DNA of 50,850 nucleotides from a virus. Every line of letters starts with the position of its first letter. The stretch's first letter is position 1. Both the position numbers and the translations under genes were made by a program. The notes below the pieces were generated by a model. The model did not search any database. It was not told the origin of the DNA and saw nothing but the letters and a program-made list of their open reading frames with translations. The stretch covers positions 1-50,850 of the IMG/VR virus record IMGVR_UViG_3300027733_000072; one strand, written 5' to 3'. Shown piece after piece: positions 15,217 to 22,638 of this stretch.

Positions 15217-15247
15217 AAACCCACTTAAAAATTAAGTGGGTTTTTTA
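15217..15247 (+). terminator. Terminator of the tmRNA
   Basis: AAACCCACTTAA and TTAAGTGGGTTT form a 12 bp stem followed by T residues, seven bases after the tmRNA acceptor stem. Confidence 0.9.
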
Positions 15248-15287
15248 ATACATTATGAAAAAATATATCTACAATAAGGAATTGAAG

Positions 15288-15312
15288 TTTTGTTAGTAAA
15301 AAACTAACAAAA
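15288..15312 (+). promoter_or_regulatory. Hairpin just before a start codon, possible translational operator
   Basis: TTTTGTTAGT and ACTAACAAAA form a perfect 10 bp stem with an AAAAA loop. It ends 4 nt before the ATG at 15317, so it would cover the ribosome landing site. It lacks a T run after it, so it is not a normal terminator. Confidence 0.5.
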
Positions 15313-15316
15313 CATA

Positions 15317-16000
15317 ATGAAAAAGAGAAATAAACAATTTCTTAAAGAGAAGGAATACCTTCGCCTTAAAAAAGAGTTGCGCGAAAATAGAAACGCACAA
15401 CGTAACCTTGGATGGATAGAACTTCCAGAACCAGAGTTTATTGGTTATATTGCCAAACTTGAACCACGTCAAGATATCCAAAACCGTCAAGATGATTGGG
15501 TTTTTTGGACTATCTGTGATAACTTTAGTACTACTACATTTGCTCGTAGAATTGAGTTATTTGACTGGGATAAAAAGAAGACTTTTTCAATTTATCACAA
15601 GCCACACATTTCAAGTATCAGTCAATATGCTTATGATTTACTTCCTTCTCAAGTACAAAAACACTTCAAGGAAGACCCATACACCCGTAGATGGGGTATT
15701 TGGTACTATTGTACTGTTCCTAGCTTTTATTGGGATATTACCTATATCAAAGAATATAGAACTAAAGTTAAGTTAATTGATGAAATTCTTCAACAAGAAG
15801 AATCTGAATTAGAATCTAAGCTTCTTCATAATTTTTATGATGAGAAAAGAAATTATCACAATGCTCCTAAACACTTTAGAAAAACTTTGAATCGTTCTCA
15901 AAGAGCAAAATCAAAACAAACTTTACATAACATCATTTATAAGAATAAAGATGTAGAATTTGTAGATAATTACAAGAGTGCAAATTGGCTTTGGTGGTAA
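15317..16000 (+). CDS. Hypothetical protein with atypical codon use
   Basis: A 227-residue basic protein rich in Trp and Tyr, starting MKKRNKQFLKEKEYLRL and ending NYKSANWLWW. Compared with neighbours it uses CGT/CGC arginine codons and more GC-rich synonymous codons, suggesting recent acquisition or high expression. A perfect hairpin abuts its start codon. No domain recognised. Confidence 0.7.
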   Translation: MKKRNKQFLKEKEYLRLKKELRENRNAQRNLGWIELPEPEFIGYIAKLEPRQDIQNRQDDWVFWTICDNFSTTTFARRIELFDWDKKKTFSIYHKPHISSISQYAYDLLPSQVQKHFKEDPYTRRWGIWYYCTVPSFYWDITYIKEYRTKVKLIDEILQQEESELESKLLHNFYDEKRNYHNAPKHFRKTLNRSQRAKSKQTLHNIIYKNKDVEFVDNYKSANWLWW

Positions 16001-16053
16001 CTATATGTTACAAAAAATTAATCTATAATCTATAATTAAAAAATATTTATAAT

Positions 16054-17037
16054 ATGTCGGTTATTTCATACTTTGGAGGCAAATCCTCAAATGTTTTCAT
16101 AGAGTTTATTAACTCAAAAATACCAAAAGATGGTAGTATTAAAACTTATTTAGAACCATTCTCTGGTTCAATGGGAACGTATATGGACGATGATAATCTT
16201 AAATTTGATACAGTTATCTATAATGATAAAAATCGTCACCAGGTGAATCTATACAAGTGTTGTTCTGAACCTGAAAAGTTTTTGTTATATCTGGAAAAAT
16301 TTAAAATGAGTGTATTAAAAACGGATGAAACCGATCCAATAAAAAAGTGGAATTTCTATAAAGAAATCTATTCAAAATATACCAAAAATGATTTCTTAGA
16401 TAATATGGATTTTGAAATTGGTGACTTTAAAAAAGCATGCATGTATGCTTTTCTAATAACATCTTCCTTTTCAAGCGTGTATCCAAAAAGTGGTGGTTTC
16501 ACAGGGTATAAAAAGGATAAAGACCGCCTAAAATTAGAAGTTCTTATTTCTAAATTAAAGAAAAATACTTATACTCAAAAGTTACAGTCAATCACTGAGT
16601 TTTATAATATTGATTTTGAAGATTTAATTGCTAAATATGATTCAGAAGATACTTATTTGTACTTAGATCCACCATATGCTCGATTTGATGAGACTAAAGG
16701 TGAAGATGATGCTAAGAGATTATTTTGGTATGGTGCTGATAAAGATGGTGTATTTGGACCAGCTTCTCACAGAAGATTGTTGGAGTTGTTAAAAACAACT
16801 AAGTGTCGTTGGTCACTTTCTTACTATTATTTTCCTTTATTGGAAGAGTTGTTACCAAGAGACCAATATGTTTGGACTGAGAAAGAAGTATTTAGAAGTT
16901 CAGCACAAGGTGGTAATAATGCTGATACAAAGAAAGAACAAGCAAAAGGTCTTGAGATGTTAATTCTAAATTACGATCCAACTACTGGTAAAAAATTAAC
17001 TAATAACGATGTATCCACTACCGAAGCAAGTTTATAA
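16054..17037 (+). CDS. DNA adenine methyltransferase, D12 (Dam) class
   Basis: A 327-residue N6-adenine methylase. Motif X is SYFGGKS (5-11), motif I is YLEPFSGSMGTY with F-x-G-x, and catalytic motif IV is YLDPPYARF near 205-213. The order X-I-IV is the alpha/D12 class. It transfers methyl groups from S-adenosylmethionine to adenine, likely to protect phage DNA or control its packaging. Recognition sequence unknown. No restriction partner next to it. A second methylase of another class lies at 42765. Confidence 0.88.
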   Translation: MSVISYFGGKSSNVFIEFINSKIPKDGSIKTYLEPFSGSMGTYMDDDNLKFDTVIYNDKNRHQVNLYKCCSEPEKFLLYLEKFKMSVLKTDETDPIKKWNFYKEIYSKYTKNDFLDNMDFEIGDFKKACMYAFLITSSFSSVYPKSGGFTGYKKDKDRLKLEVLISKLKKNTYTQKLQSITEFYNIDFEDLIAKYDSEDTYLYLDPPYARFDETKGEDDAKRLFWYGADKDGVFGPASHRRLLELLKTTKCRWSLSYYYFPLLEELLPRDQYVWTEKEVFRSSAQGGNNADTKKEQAKGLEMLILNYDPTTGKKLTNNDVSTTEASL

Positions 17038-17215
17038 ACATTACAAAGGAGGTACCTATGAAATAATTTCAATGGCGGTACACACAGAGACACAAGAAAG
17101 ATTGGTTGTGTATAAATCATTGAACTTTGGTTCAGTGTATGTGAGACCATATGAGATTTGGAATTCCGAATCAGAAGATGGCGAAAAAAGATTTACTTTA
17201 ATAGATGCAAATTAA
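17009..17215 (+). CDS. DUF1653 family protein
   Basis: A 68-residue protein matching the DUF1653 layout: YKHYKGGTYEI, then AVHTETQERLVVYK, then VRPYEIWNSE and KRF. This is a small SH3-like fold of unknown function found in bacteria and phages. The start lies 29 bp inside the methylase gene and the end overlaps the next gene by 11 bp. Confidence 0.75.
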   Translation: MYPLPKQVYKHYKGGTYEIISMAVHTETQERLVVYKSLNFGSVYVRPYEIWNSESEDGEKRFTLIDAN

Positions 17216-17900
17216 TTCAGAATTATTAAAATTAGGAGTGTTGGATAAAAGACTCCCGGTATCACAGAAAATACAAGTATCTATGTCTATCACTAGAGAT
17301 GAAATGGTATCACTTCAAAACGCATTTAATCTAAAATTAGATATTGATGCGAAATATAATTCTTTATTGTTACAAGAATTGTCTCAATCATTTCATAAAG
17401 AAATATTTAAGGAAATGAATTCCACAGAAGAATTCTTAGATGTTATGAATTTATCTGAATCAGATGGTGTGAATGTACTTTATCATTATTTAACAGAAAA
17501 TAACTTTGATTTTATCATTTGTTCATCTCAAATTGGAATGTTTGCTCAAGAATCTGTTTTATTCCACAATGAATCTATAAATAAGGTAAGTAATAGTAAT
17601 ACTTTTTATAAATTAGGTGAAATTGAAGGTATATCTGTTTATATAGATGCTTTCAAGCGATGGGATGATAAGACAATCATTTGTGGTAAAGAAGACTCAT
17701 TTAATTATAATTATGATATTGATGAACCGGTGGCTTCAAATATTACCACTACTTCGTTGAGTGGGCCGAAATTTATATCACAATTAAATTATCAAATTGT
17801 TTTAGATAAAAATAACTTTATTAATCTTCATTATGTGAATGAATTTAATGCTAAATATGTTCAAATTAATAGAGATAGAAAATTAGATGAATTATTATGA
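17205..17900 (+). CDS. Hypothetical protein, possible capsid-fold domain
   Basis: A 231-residue protein. The segment FDFIICSSQIGMFAQES (about 99-115) followed by GEIEGISVYIDAFKRWDD and TIICGKEDSFNYNY resembles the part of phage capsid proteins in which an S-x-x-I/L segment is followed by a GxxVYVDP-like strand and an ICG strand. That would suggest a minor head protein, but the link is only a pattern seen by eye. Its stop overlaps rpiB by ATGA, an odd partner for a structural gene. Confidence 0.6.
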   Translation: MQINSELLKLGVLDKRLPVSQKIQVSMSITRDEMVSLQNAFNLKLDIDAKYNSLLLQELSQSFHKEIFKEMNSTEEFLDVMNLSESDGVNVLYHYLTENNFDFIICSSQIGMFAQESVLFHNESINKVSNSNTFYKLGEIEGISVYIDAFKRWDDKTIICGKEDSFNYNYDIDEPVASNITTTSLSGPKFISQLNYQIVLDKNNFINLHYVNEFNAKYVQINRDRKLDELL

Positions 17901-18334
17901 TTGCAATTGGATCTGACCATGCTGGTTATGAAATGAAAGAAGCCTTAATTAATTGGATTTCCGAACAAGGAATCCCTGTAATTGATTTTGGACCGGAATC
18001 TACTGAAAGTGTAGATTATCCAGATTATGCACACGCTGTTACTGCCTCAATTTTGGATGAAGAATCTGTTATTGGTATTCTAATCTGTGGCACTGGAAAT
18101 GGTATTTGTATGACTGCGAATAAATGGAGAGATATTAGAGCTGCTCTTTGTTGGAATAGTGAAATTGCTTCACTGGCTAGACAACATAATAATGCTAATG
18201 TTTTGTGTTTACCTGCTAGATTTATTTCAATTGAAGAAGCAATTGGAATAGTAGAGGTATTTTTAGACACTGAATTTGAGGGTGGTAGGCATGAAAAAAG
18301 AGTTGATAAAATCAACCCTTCTATATCTATTTAA
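17897..18334 (+). CDS. rpiB: Ribose-5-phosphate isomerase B
   Basis: A 145-residue RpiB/LacAB-type isomerase, normal length. Seen: IGSDHAGYEMK (D7, H8), ILICGTGNGICM (catalytic C64), RQHNNANVLCLPAR (H97) and FEGGRHEKRVDKI. It interconverts ribulose-5-phosphate and ribose-5-phosphate, feeding ribose for nucleotide synthesis, which fits the phage's own thyA and nrdA. Rare in phages. Coupled to the previous gene by ATGA overlap. Confidence 0.93.
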   Translation: MIAIGSDHAGYEMKEALINWISEQGIPVIDFGPESTESVDYPDYAHAVTASILDEESVIGILICGTGNGICMTANKWRDIRAALCWNSEIASLARQHNNANVLCLPARFISIEEAIGIVEVFLDTEFEGGRHEKRVDKINPSISI

Positions 18335-18510
18335 GATTTGTATTTTCCACCATTTCTTTTTCTTTTACAAAATTGTTTTTGAGAAAAGCCTTTGGGGTTT
18401 GAACAGTTGATGGTCTTCTTATATTTAGTTGACCATCTTCTTTTCATACCCTTTCTTGGTTTATTATAACTCTCGGTTATAAAGTCTTCATATGTTAAAA
18501 TATTTTCCAT
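18331..18510 (-). CDS. Small basic phage protein (59 residues)
   Basis: Reads MENILTYEDFITESYNKPRK, then KKTINCSNPKGFSQKQFCKR and a basic tail ending KYKS. The CSNPKGFSQK segment is a recurrent piece of small basic proteins in T4-type phages. Its N-terminus (ILTYEDFITE) also fits the head-targeting pattern, suggesting a DNA-binding protein packaged in the head. Its stop overlaps the stop of rpiB by three bases. Start at 18510 is six bases from the neighbouring minus-strand gene. Confidence 0.75.
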   Translation of the reverse strand: MENILTYEDFITESYNKPRKGMKRRWSTKYKKTINCSNPKGFSQKQFCKRKRNGGKYKS

Positions 18511-18515
18511 AGTTA

Positions 18516-20099
18516 TTAACTACATTCTGGACAATCTACTCTACCTGATCCGTCACAATTATTACATTCTTCTCTACAATTTCCTCCGCAATTATCACAG
18601 TTATTTCTACCGTTACCACCACACTCATCACATTCTTTCTTACCTTCACCATCACAAGATGTGCATTCAATTTTACCTTTACCATCACAGTCTGAGCAAT
18701 CATCATCACCATCTTTTCCGGTGCCATCACAAGATGAACATTCTTCTTCTCCTTCACCATCACAACTTGAACAATCTACTTTACCATGTCCATCACATTC
18801 ACCACATTCAATATCTCCATCACCATCACATTCTGAACATGGGAAATCACCATCACCTTCACAATCTGGACAATCTACTCGATTATCCCCACCACAATAG
18901 TCACACTCATCACTATTAGAATAACCACCACCGGTGTCTTCTAATAAATAGTAATCACCCATTGATTCGGTAGATAATGTTCCACTATCTGGATTATAAT
19001 ATTTAAGAGTATCTAAATAAGGATATTTACGATACCCACCTTTACCAACTTTAACCACTAATGTTCCCATTCTAACAACTGAACCATCTGGTGAAACCAT
19101 ATCATTACTAGTCATGTGATTGTTATTTGGCTTATAGTACCAACCTTTAGACTTAGCGTATAATCTAAACAACTCAACATCAGACTCATTGTGTGTGTAG
19201 ATTCTATCCATATAAGTAATTCCTTCAGGTGATTTTAATTTCCAAACTAAAGCTCTACCTTTTATCTTTTGACCATCTTCTGTTTTGAGTATTAATAATT
19301 CGCAAGAATCTTGATTACTTGTATAAATCTCAAAGAAACTTGATGATACACCAGACATACAAGATCCACTTAAAGTGCCTTTATTTCTCCCTAATTCATA
19401 ATTATTATAGTTATACCAATGAGCAATATCATCACCTTTTACTAATTCAAAATATCTAAAAACATCATTCATTTTTTCAATTTCAGCTTTGAAAAGGTTA
19501 ACAAATTTTTCTATATCACTATCTGTAAAAGTAGCACCACCGGCTGTTAAGAGACCTTTAATTCCTCTACCAATTCTTATTTTCTGACGACCTTGTGTAA
19601 ATGGTAATTTACTTACATCTTCATATTTAATTTTTTCCTGGTTGATAACTGATATACCATCTGGAAATTGTATTTTAAGATATGTTTTTCCAGATGATGG
19701 TCCAACTGCTTTCGATAAAACCTCACCTTTTGTTCCTACTTCTGGTCTGTACATTCTATCACCAGTTGGTTGATAGTCTAATAAGTTGAATATTGCTGCA
19801 TTCGATGGACCGTGTGTTAATATACCACCATCGCCATTATAAATAGCAAACTTTTCTAAATTTTCAGGACTTAATATTTGTTGAGCTCTTCTATCTGGTA
19901 TAAAAGAAATTTGTTCTTTATCATCAGATACATCAATATAGTTATTAGCTACAGTTAAGTCTTTACTTTCAATATCTTGTAAAGCTTTAGCTATTGGAGA
20001 ATCTATTTCTTTGAGTAAATTCTTAAATTTATCAGAATAAATCAAAGTAGATTCTAATAATAACGATTCAAATAAAAAGTCTTTGTATTTCTTTAGCAT
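18516..20099 (-). CDS. Large phage protein of the GTL-x-SCM family with long DnaJ-like cysteine array
   Basis: A 527-residue protein. MLKKYKDFLFESLLLES is a head-targeting-like start. Residues about 14-200 contain the module shared with the proteins at 12637, 22639 and 30966. Next comes the family core VKGDDIAHWYNYNNY, GTLSGSCMSG, FEIYTSNQD, RALVWKL and YMDRIYTHNESD. The C-terminus holds twelve CxxC motifs, mostly in the C-x-x-C-x-G-x-G form of the DnaJ zinc finger, which normally has four. The core may be enzymatic (conserved W-Y, S-C-M, R-A-L-x-W, D-R-I-Y) but no known fold is recognised. Probably a packaged, zinc-binding protein. Confidence 0.75.
   Translation of the reverse strand: MLKKYKDFLFESLLLESTLIYSDKFKNLLKEIDSPIAKALQDIESKDLTVANNYIDVSDDKEQISFIPDRRAQQILSPENLEKFAIYNGDGGILTHGPSNAAIFNLLDYQPTGDRMYRPEVGTKGEVLSKAVGPSSGKTYLKIQFPDGISVINQEKIKYEDVSKLPFTQGRQKIRIGRGIKGLLTAGGATFTDSDIEKFVNLFKAEIEKMNDVFRYFELVKGDDIAHWYNYNNYELGRNKGTLSGSCMSGVSSSFFEIYTSNQDSCELLILKTEDGQKIKGRALVWKLKSPEGITYMDRIYTHNESDVELFRLYAKSKGWYYKPNNNHMTSNDMVSPDGSVVRMGTLVVKVGKGGYRKYPYLDTLKYYNPDSGTLSTESMGDYYLLEDTGGGYSNSDECDYCGGDNRVDCPDCEGDGDFPCSECDGDGDIECGECDGHGKVDCSSCDGEGEEECSSCDGTGKDGDDDCSDCDGKGKIECTSCDGEGKKECDECGGNGRNNCDNCGGNCREECNNCDGSGRVDCPECS
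18525..18905 (-). repeat. Tandem coding repeats for CxxCxGxG units
   Basis: Near-periodic DNA of about 24-39 bp units (CATCACA, GTCCATCACA and similar on the plus strand), each encoding one C-x-x-C-x-G-x-G unit of the gene at 18516. Expanded by local duplication; coding, not CRISPR. Confidence 0.75.
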
Positions 20100-20101
20100 T
20101 T

Positions 20102-21085
20102 TTAAATTTCACTTTTTAACCAGTCGTAAACTTGGTTTATATCTTCTTTTGCAGCAGCCATATGGTCTTCAGCCCAATCATGTCCATTTTCTAATAATTC
20201 ATCTATCACATCTCTATCCATTTCCAACATTTCTTCACAACACTTAGAAATGTTTTTAAGATTAGCAAAGAACATATAATTGTTACCACCACCGTGCTCT
20301 ACACCACTAACATCTAAATGTTCATTTAACCCTTTATTCATTAAAAAGTTATAAACATGACTAACTAATTCTTTAGTTACTGATATATGGTCTTCAGCCC
20401 AATTATGACCCTCATTTAATAGACTATTTACTTGTTCTTCTGGATACTTTGATAATTCACAAGACAATCTATGAACTGTTTGTAGATTACCAAAAAACAT
20501 ATATGATTTAACATCTTCATTATTTTCATAACTAACCATTTCATCACTATAATCAACATCAGATGAACAAGTACAATCTTCGCATCCACAAGGACATCCC
20601 ATGTCACCAGTACAATCATCACAACATCCACACCCACCTTCAATTTCATCTTCCATTGGTGTATCAACTTCCATATTTTTATTTAATTGTGGAATTTGTG
20701 GATTATCAACAAAACCAGCTCCGAAAGCTTCAAATGATTTGATTATCTTTGATTCTTTAACTTCTGTGTTGTTTTGAAATTTATGATTAGGATTTACTTC
20801 ATCATCGGCAATTTTAAATTTATGAGATGGTTCTTTAACATCACCTAGTGAGTCAATTTTATCATTTACCTCATCTTTAGATAAGGTGTCCATTTTATGT
20901 GTAACTTTATTATACTTCATCTTAGTTAAATTTGGTAAATTATGGACATTATCCTCATTATCCATAAATGAACGTTTAACATCACCTAACTCTTTCTTTT
21001 CAGCACCAGCATTTGCGGTGAAATCACTAAAATGTTGTATTCTAATGTTTGGAGTTTGATAGTTTTGTGTATTGTCTTTTCTCAT
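20102..21085 (-). CDS. Phage protein with cysteine cluster and duplicated YMFF...GH-W-A-x-DH domain
   Basis: A 327-residue protein. Residues 1-150 are polar and low in complexity. Then a dense cysteine cluster (GGCGCCDDCTGDMGCPCGCE, followed by DCTC) suggests metal binding. The C-terminal half has two repeats of about 60 residues, each beginning YMFFGNL/YMFFANL and containing LLNEGHNWAEDH or LLENGHDWAEDH and a closing VYNFL/VYDWL. This repeat occurs singly in small proteins of T4-type phages, function unknown. It ends two bases before the start of the 527-residue gene, so they form an operon. Confidence 0.75.
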   Translation of the reverse strand: MRKDNTQNYQTPNIRIQHFSDFTANAGAEKKELGDVKRSFMDNEDNVHNLPNLTKMKYNKVTHKMDTLSKDEVNDKIDSLGDVKEPSHKFKIADDEVNPNHKFQNNTEVKESKIIKSFEAFGAGFVDNPQIPQLNKNMEVDTPMEDEIEGGCGCCDDCTGDMGCPCGCEDCTCSSDVDYSDEMVSYENNEDVKSYMFFGNLQTVHRLSCELSKYPEEQVNSLLNEGHNWAEDHISVTKELVSHVYNFLMNKGLNEHLDVSGVEHGGGNNYMFFANLKNISKCCEEMLEMDRDVIDELLENGHDWAEDHMAAAKEDINQVYDWLKSEI

Positions 21086-21124
21086 AGTTATTGAGTTATT
21101 TTATATATGTATATATTATTTTTA

Positions 21125-21817
21125 TTATTTCAACTTTTCATCTAATATTTTGGCAATATTACTACCAATGATAAAGTGTATATTATTTAATGTATCATTT
21201 GTAACAGTTTTATATTCATCTAAGAATCTAAATTGAAATTTATAAGTATCAATATCATCATCATTTTTTCTTTCTATTTTAGAAATAGATAACTGAATAT
21301 TATAGTTATTATTAATATTGATATCAAAATCAAATGTGGTTTTATCACAAGGTTGAGTTTTGAATTTAGGATCATAAATAACATCAAAAATACTGTAATC
21401 TGTAATCTTAGCTCTTTTCATATAGTAATTCAAGAACATAGCCGGTGCTTCGATAAAATCGGAAAGAATTTGAATATCTTCACCAAAATCATTAGATTTA
21501 ATAATATCTTCAATTTTATTTTTTAAGTCTATTACATTTTTGAACTCAACTTTATGGTATATACAATTGATATCATATAAATAAATAAAAGAATCATCAA
21601 TGATATTTTGTTTTTTTAAATCAGTCTTAAAAATAAATTTGGTGTGTATAATTAAAGTATCTTCAATAGAAAGATTATGTATTGATATTACTAATTTATA
21701 AAAGTCTTCATTTTCCGACATTTCATAAACAGTTTCAATAGAGCTAACTTTACCCTCTTCTTCTTCAAAAGTGAGTTTGAAGGTTTCTTCAATTTCTTTT
21801 ATCTTAATATTTGACAT
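21125..21817 (-). CDS. Hypothetical protein
   Basis: A 230-residue acidic protein starting MSNIKIKEIEETFKLTF. Beta-rich first half, helices near KIEDIIKSNDF, and a repeated strand pattern with many Asp and Asn. No motif, signal or membrane segment. Two bases from the nucleotidyltransferase gene, so likely cotranscribed with it. Confidence 0.65.
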   Translation of the reverse strand: MSNIKIKEIEETFKLTFEEEEGKVSSIETVYEMSENEDFYKLVISIHNLSIEDTLIIHTKFIFKTDLKKQNIIDDSFIYLYDINCIYHKVEFKNVIDLKNKIEDIIKSNDFGEDIQILSDFIEAPAMFLNYYMKRAKITDYSIFDVIYDPKFKTQPCDKTTFDFDININNNYNIQLSISKIERKNDDDIDTYKFQFRFLDEYKTVTNDTLNNIHFIIGSNIAKILDEKLK

Positions 21818-21819
21818 AA

Positions 21820-22584
21820 TTATTTAAATTGTTTATCATATGCTTTTCTTCTTACATCCATAATTCTTTGGATATATCCATTTCTTCTCAATAACTTGAA
21901 AACTAAATTCTCAATTGAGTATTCTCCTTCTCTATCTAAACCAGCTTGTCTACCATCTTTAACTTTTTTCCAAACTTTTTTAAGTTTTTTCATCAATTCA
22001 TCATATTCAACACCTGATTCATAATCCTCTTCTAATTCTTTAACCGTAGTCATAATATCAGAAGCTTTCTTTCTAATTAAATCTTCATCTGGTGTAAAAT
22101 CTTCTTTGCTTGGTTTCTTAATCCACTCATCATTTAATAATGAGTAAACACCACCCATTCTACCACCTTCAATAGCACCGTGTAGATCTTCCTCATCTTG
22201 AACAGCAATTTCCACATCAAATCCTTTGATTATAATATCATGTTGTTCATTCCAAACTTTCTTTGCGTAATCTACCATTTTTTCAACTAATTCGTGGTCT
22301 TCATTGATATCATCAAATTTAACAATGATGTGTAAATCAACATCACTATATTCTGACCAATTGTAGTTACATAACGAACCACAGAAAGCAATATCTACAA
22401 TTTTAGCAGATAGTTCTAATCCTTCATAAAAGTCTTCACCAATTCTAATTAGTTGTTCTCTAATCTCTTCATTCAATTTATCATTATCATCCCAAACATC
22501 ACGGTTTAAGTCATCTTTAAGATAAAAAGATTTAATTGGTTCAAATTGTGCTTGAACAAAATATTCATTGAACTTTTTAAGCAT
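21820..22584 (-). CDS. Nucleotidyltransferase (Pol beta superfamily) with head-targeting-like N-terminus
   Basis: A 254-residue protein. CGSLCNYNWSEYSDVDLHII has G69, S70, D81 and D83, the GS-x(10)-D-x-D signature of Pol-beta-type nucleotidyltransferases; FDVEIAV (D123/E125) can supply the third acid. Such enzymes add nucleotides to RNA, antibiotics or proteins. The start MLKKFNEYF fits the head-targeting pattern, so it may be injected with DNA. The C-terminal helical region is rich in Lys and Arg. The gene is read from a palindromic promoter region shared with the gene at 22639. Confidence 0.8.
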   Translation of the reverse strand: MLKKFNEYFVQAQFEPIKSFYLKDDLNRDVWDDNDKLNEEIREQLIRIGEDFYEGLELSAKIVDIAFCGSLCNYNWSEYSDVDLHIIVKFDDINEDHELVEKMVDYAKKVWNEQHDIIIKGFDVEIAVQDEEDLHGAIEGGRMGGVYSLLNDEWIKKPSKEDFTPDEDLIRKKASDIMTTVKELEEDYESGVEYDELMKKLKKVWKKVKDGRQAGLDREGEYSIENLVFKLLRRNGYIQRIMDVRRKAYDKQFK

Positions 22585-22600
22585 AGTTTCTCGGTGGATA

Positions 22601-22622
22601 ATTTTAATATATATATTAAAAT
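22601..22622. promoter_or_regulatory. Palindromic, bidirectional late-promoter-like element
   Basis: A perfect 22 bp palindrome: ATTTTAATATA followed by its reverse complement. It presents the TTTTAATATATA element on both strands between two divergent genes (starts at 22584 and 22639). Confidence 0.6.
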
Positions 22623-22638
22623 CAATACACTTAAAATT

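Noticed and set aside
16054-17037. Restriction-modification system around the Dam-type methylase
   Set aside because: No endonuclease gene lies beside it; neighbours are DUF1653, a possible head protein and rpiB.
18525-18905. Repetitive DNA that looks like a CRISPR or tandem repeat array
   Set aside because: Unit length varies, there are no unique spacers, and it encodes CxxCxGxG units in frame with a long gene.
18659-18919. Open frames on the plus strand opposite the cysteine array
   Set aside because: They are His/Ser/Pro-rich mirror frames of the repeat with no start context.
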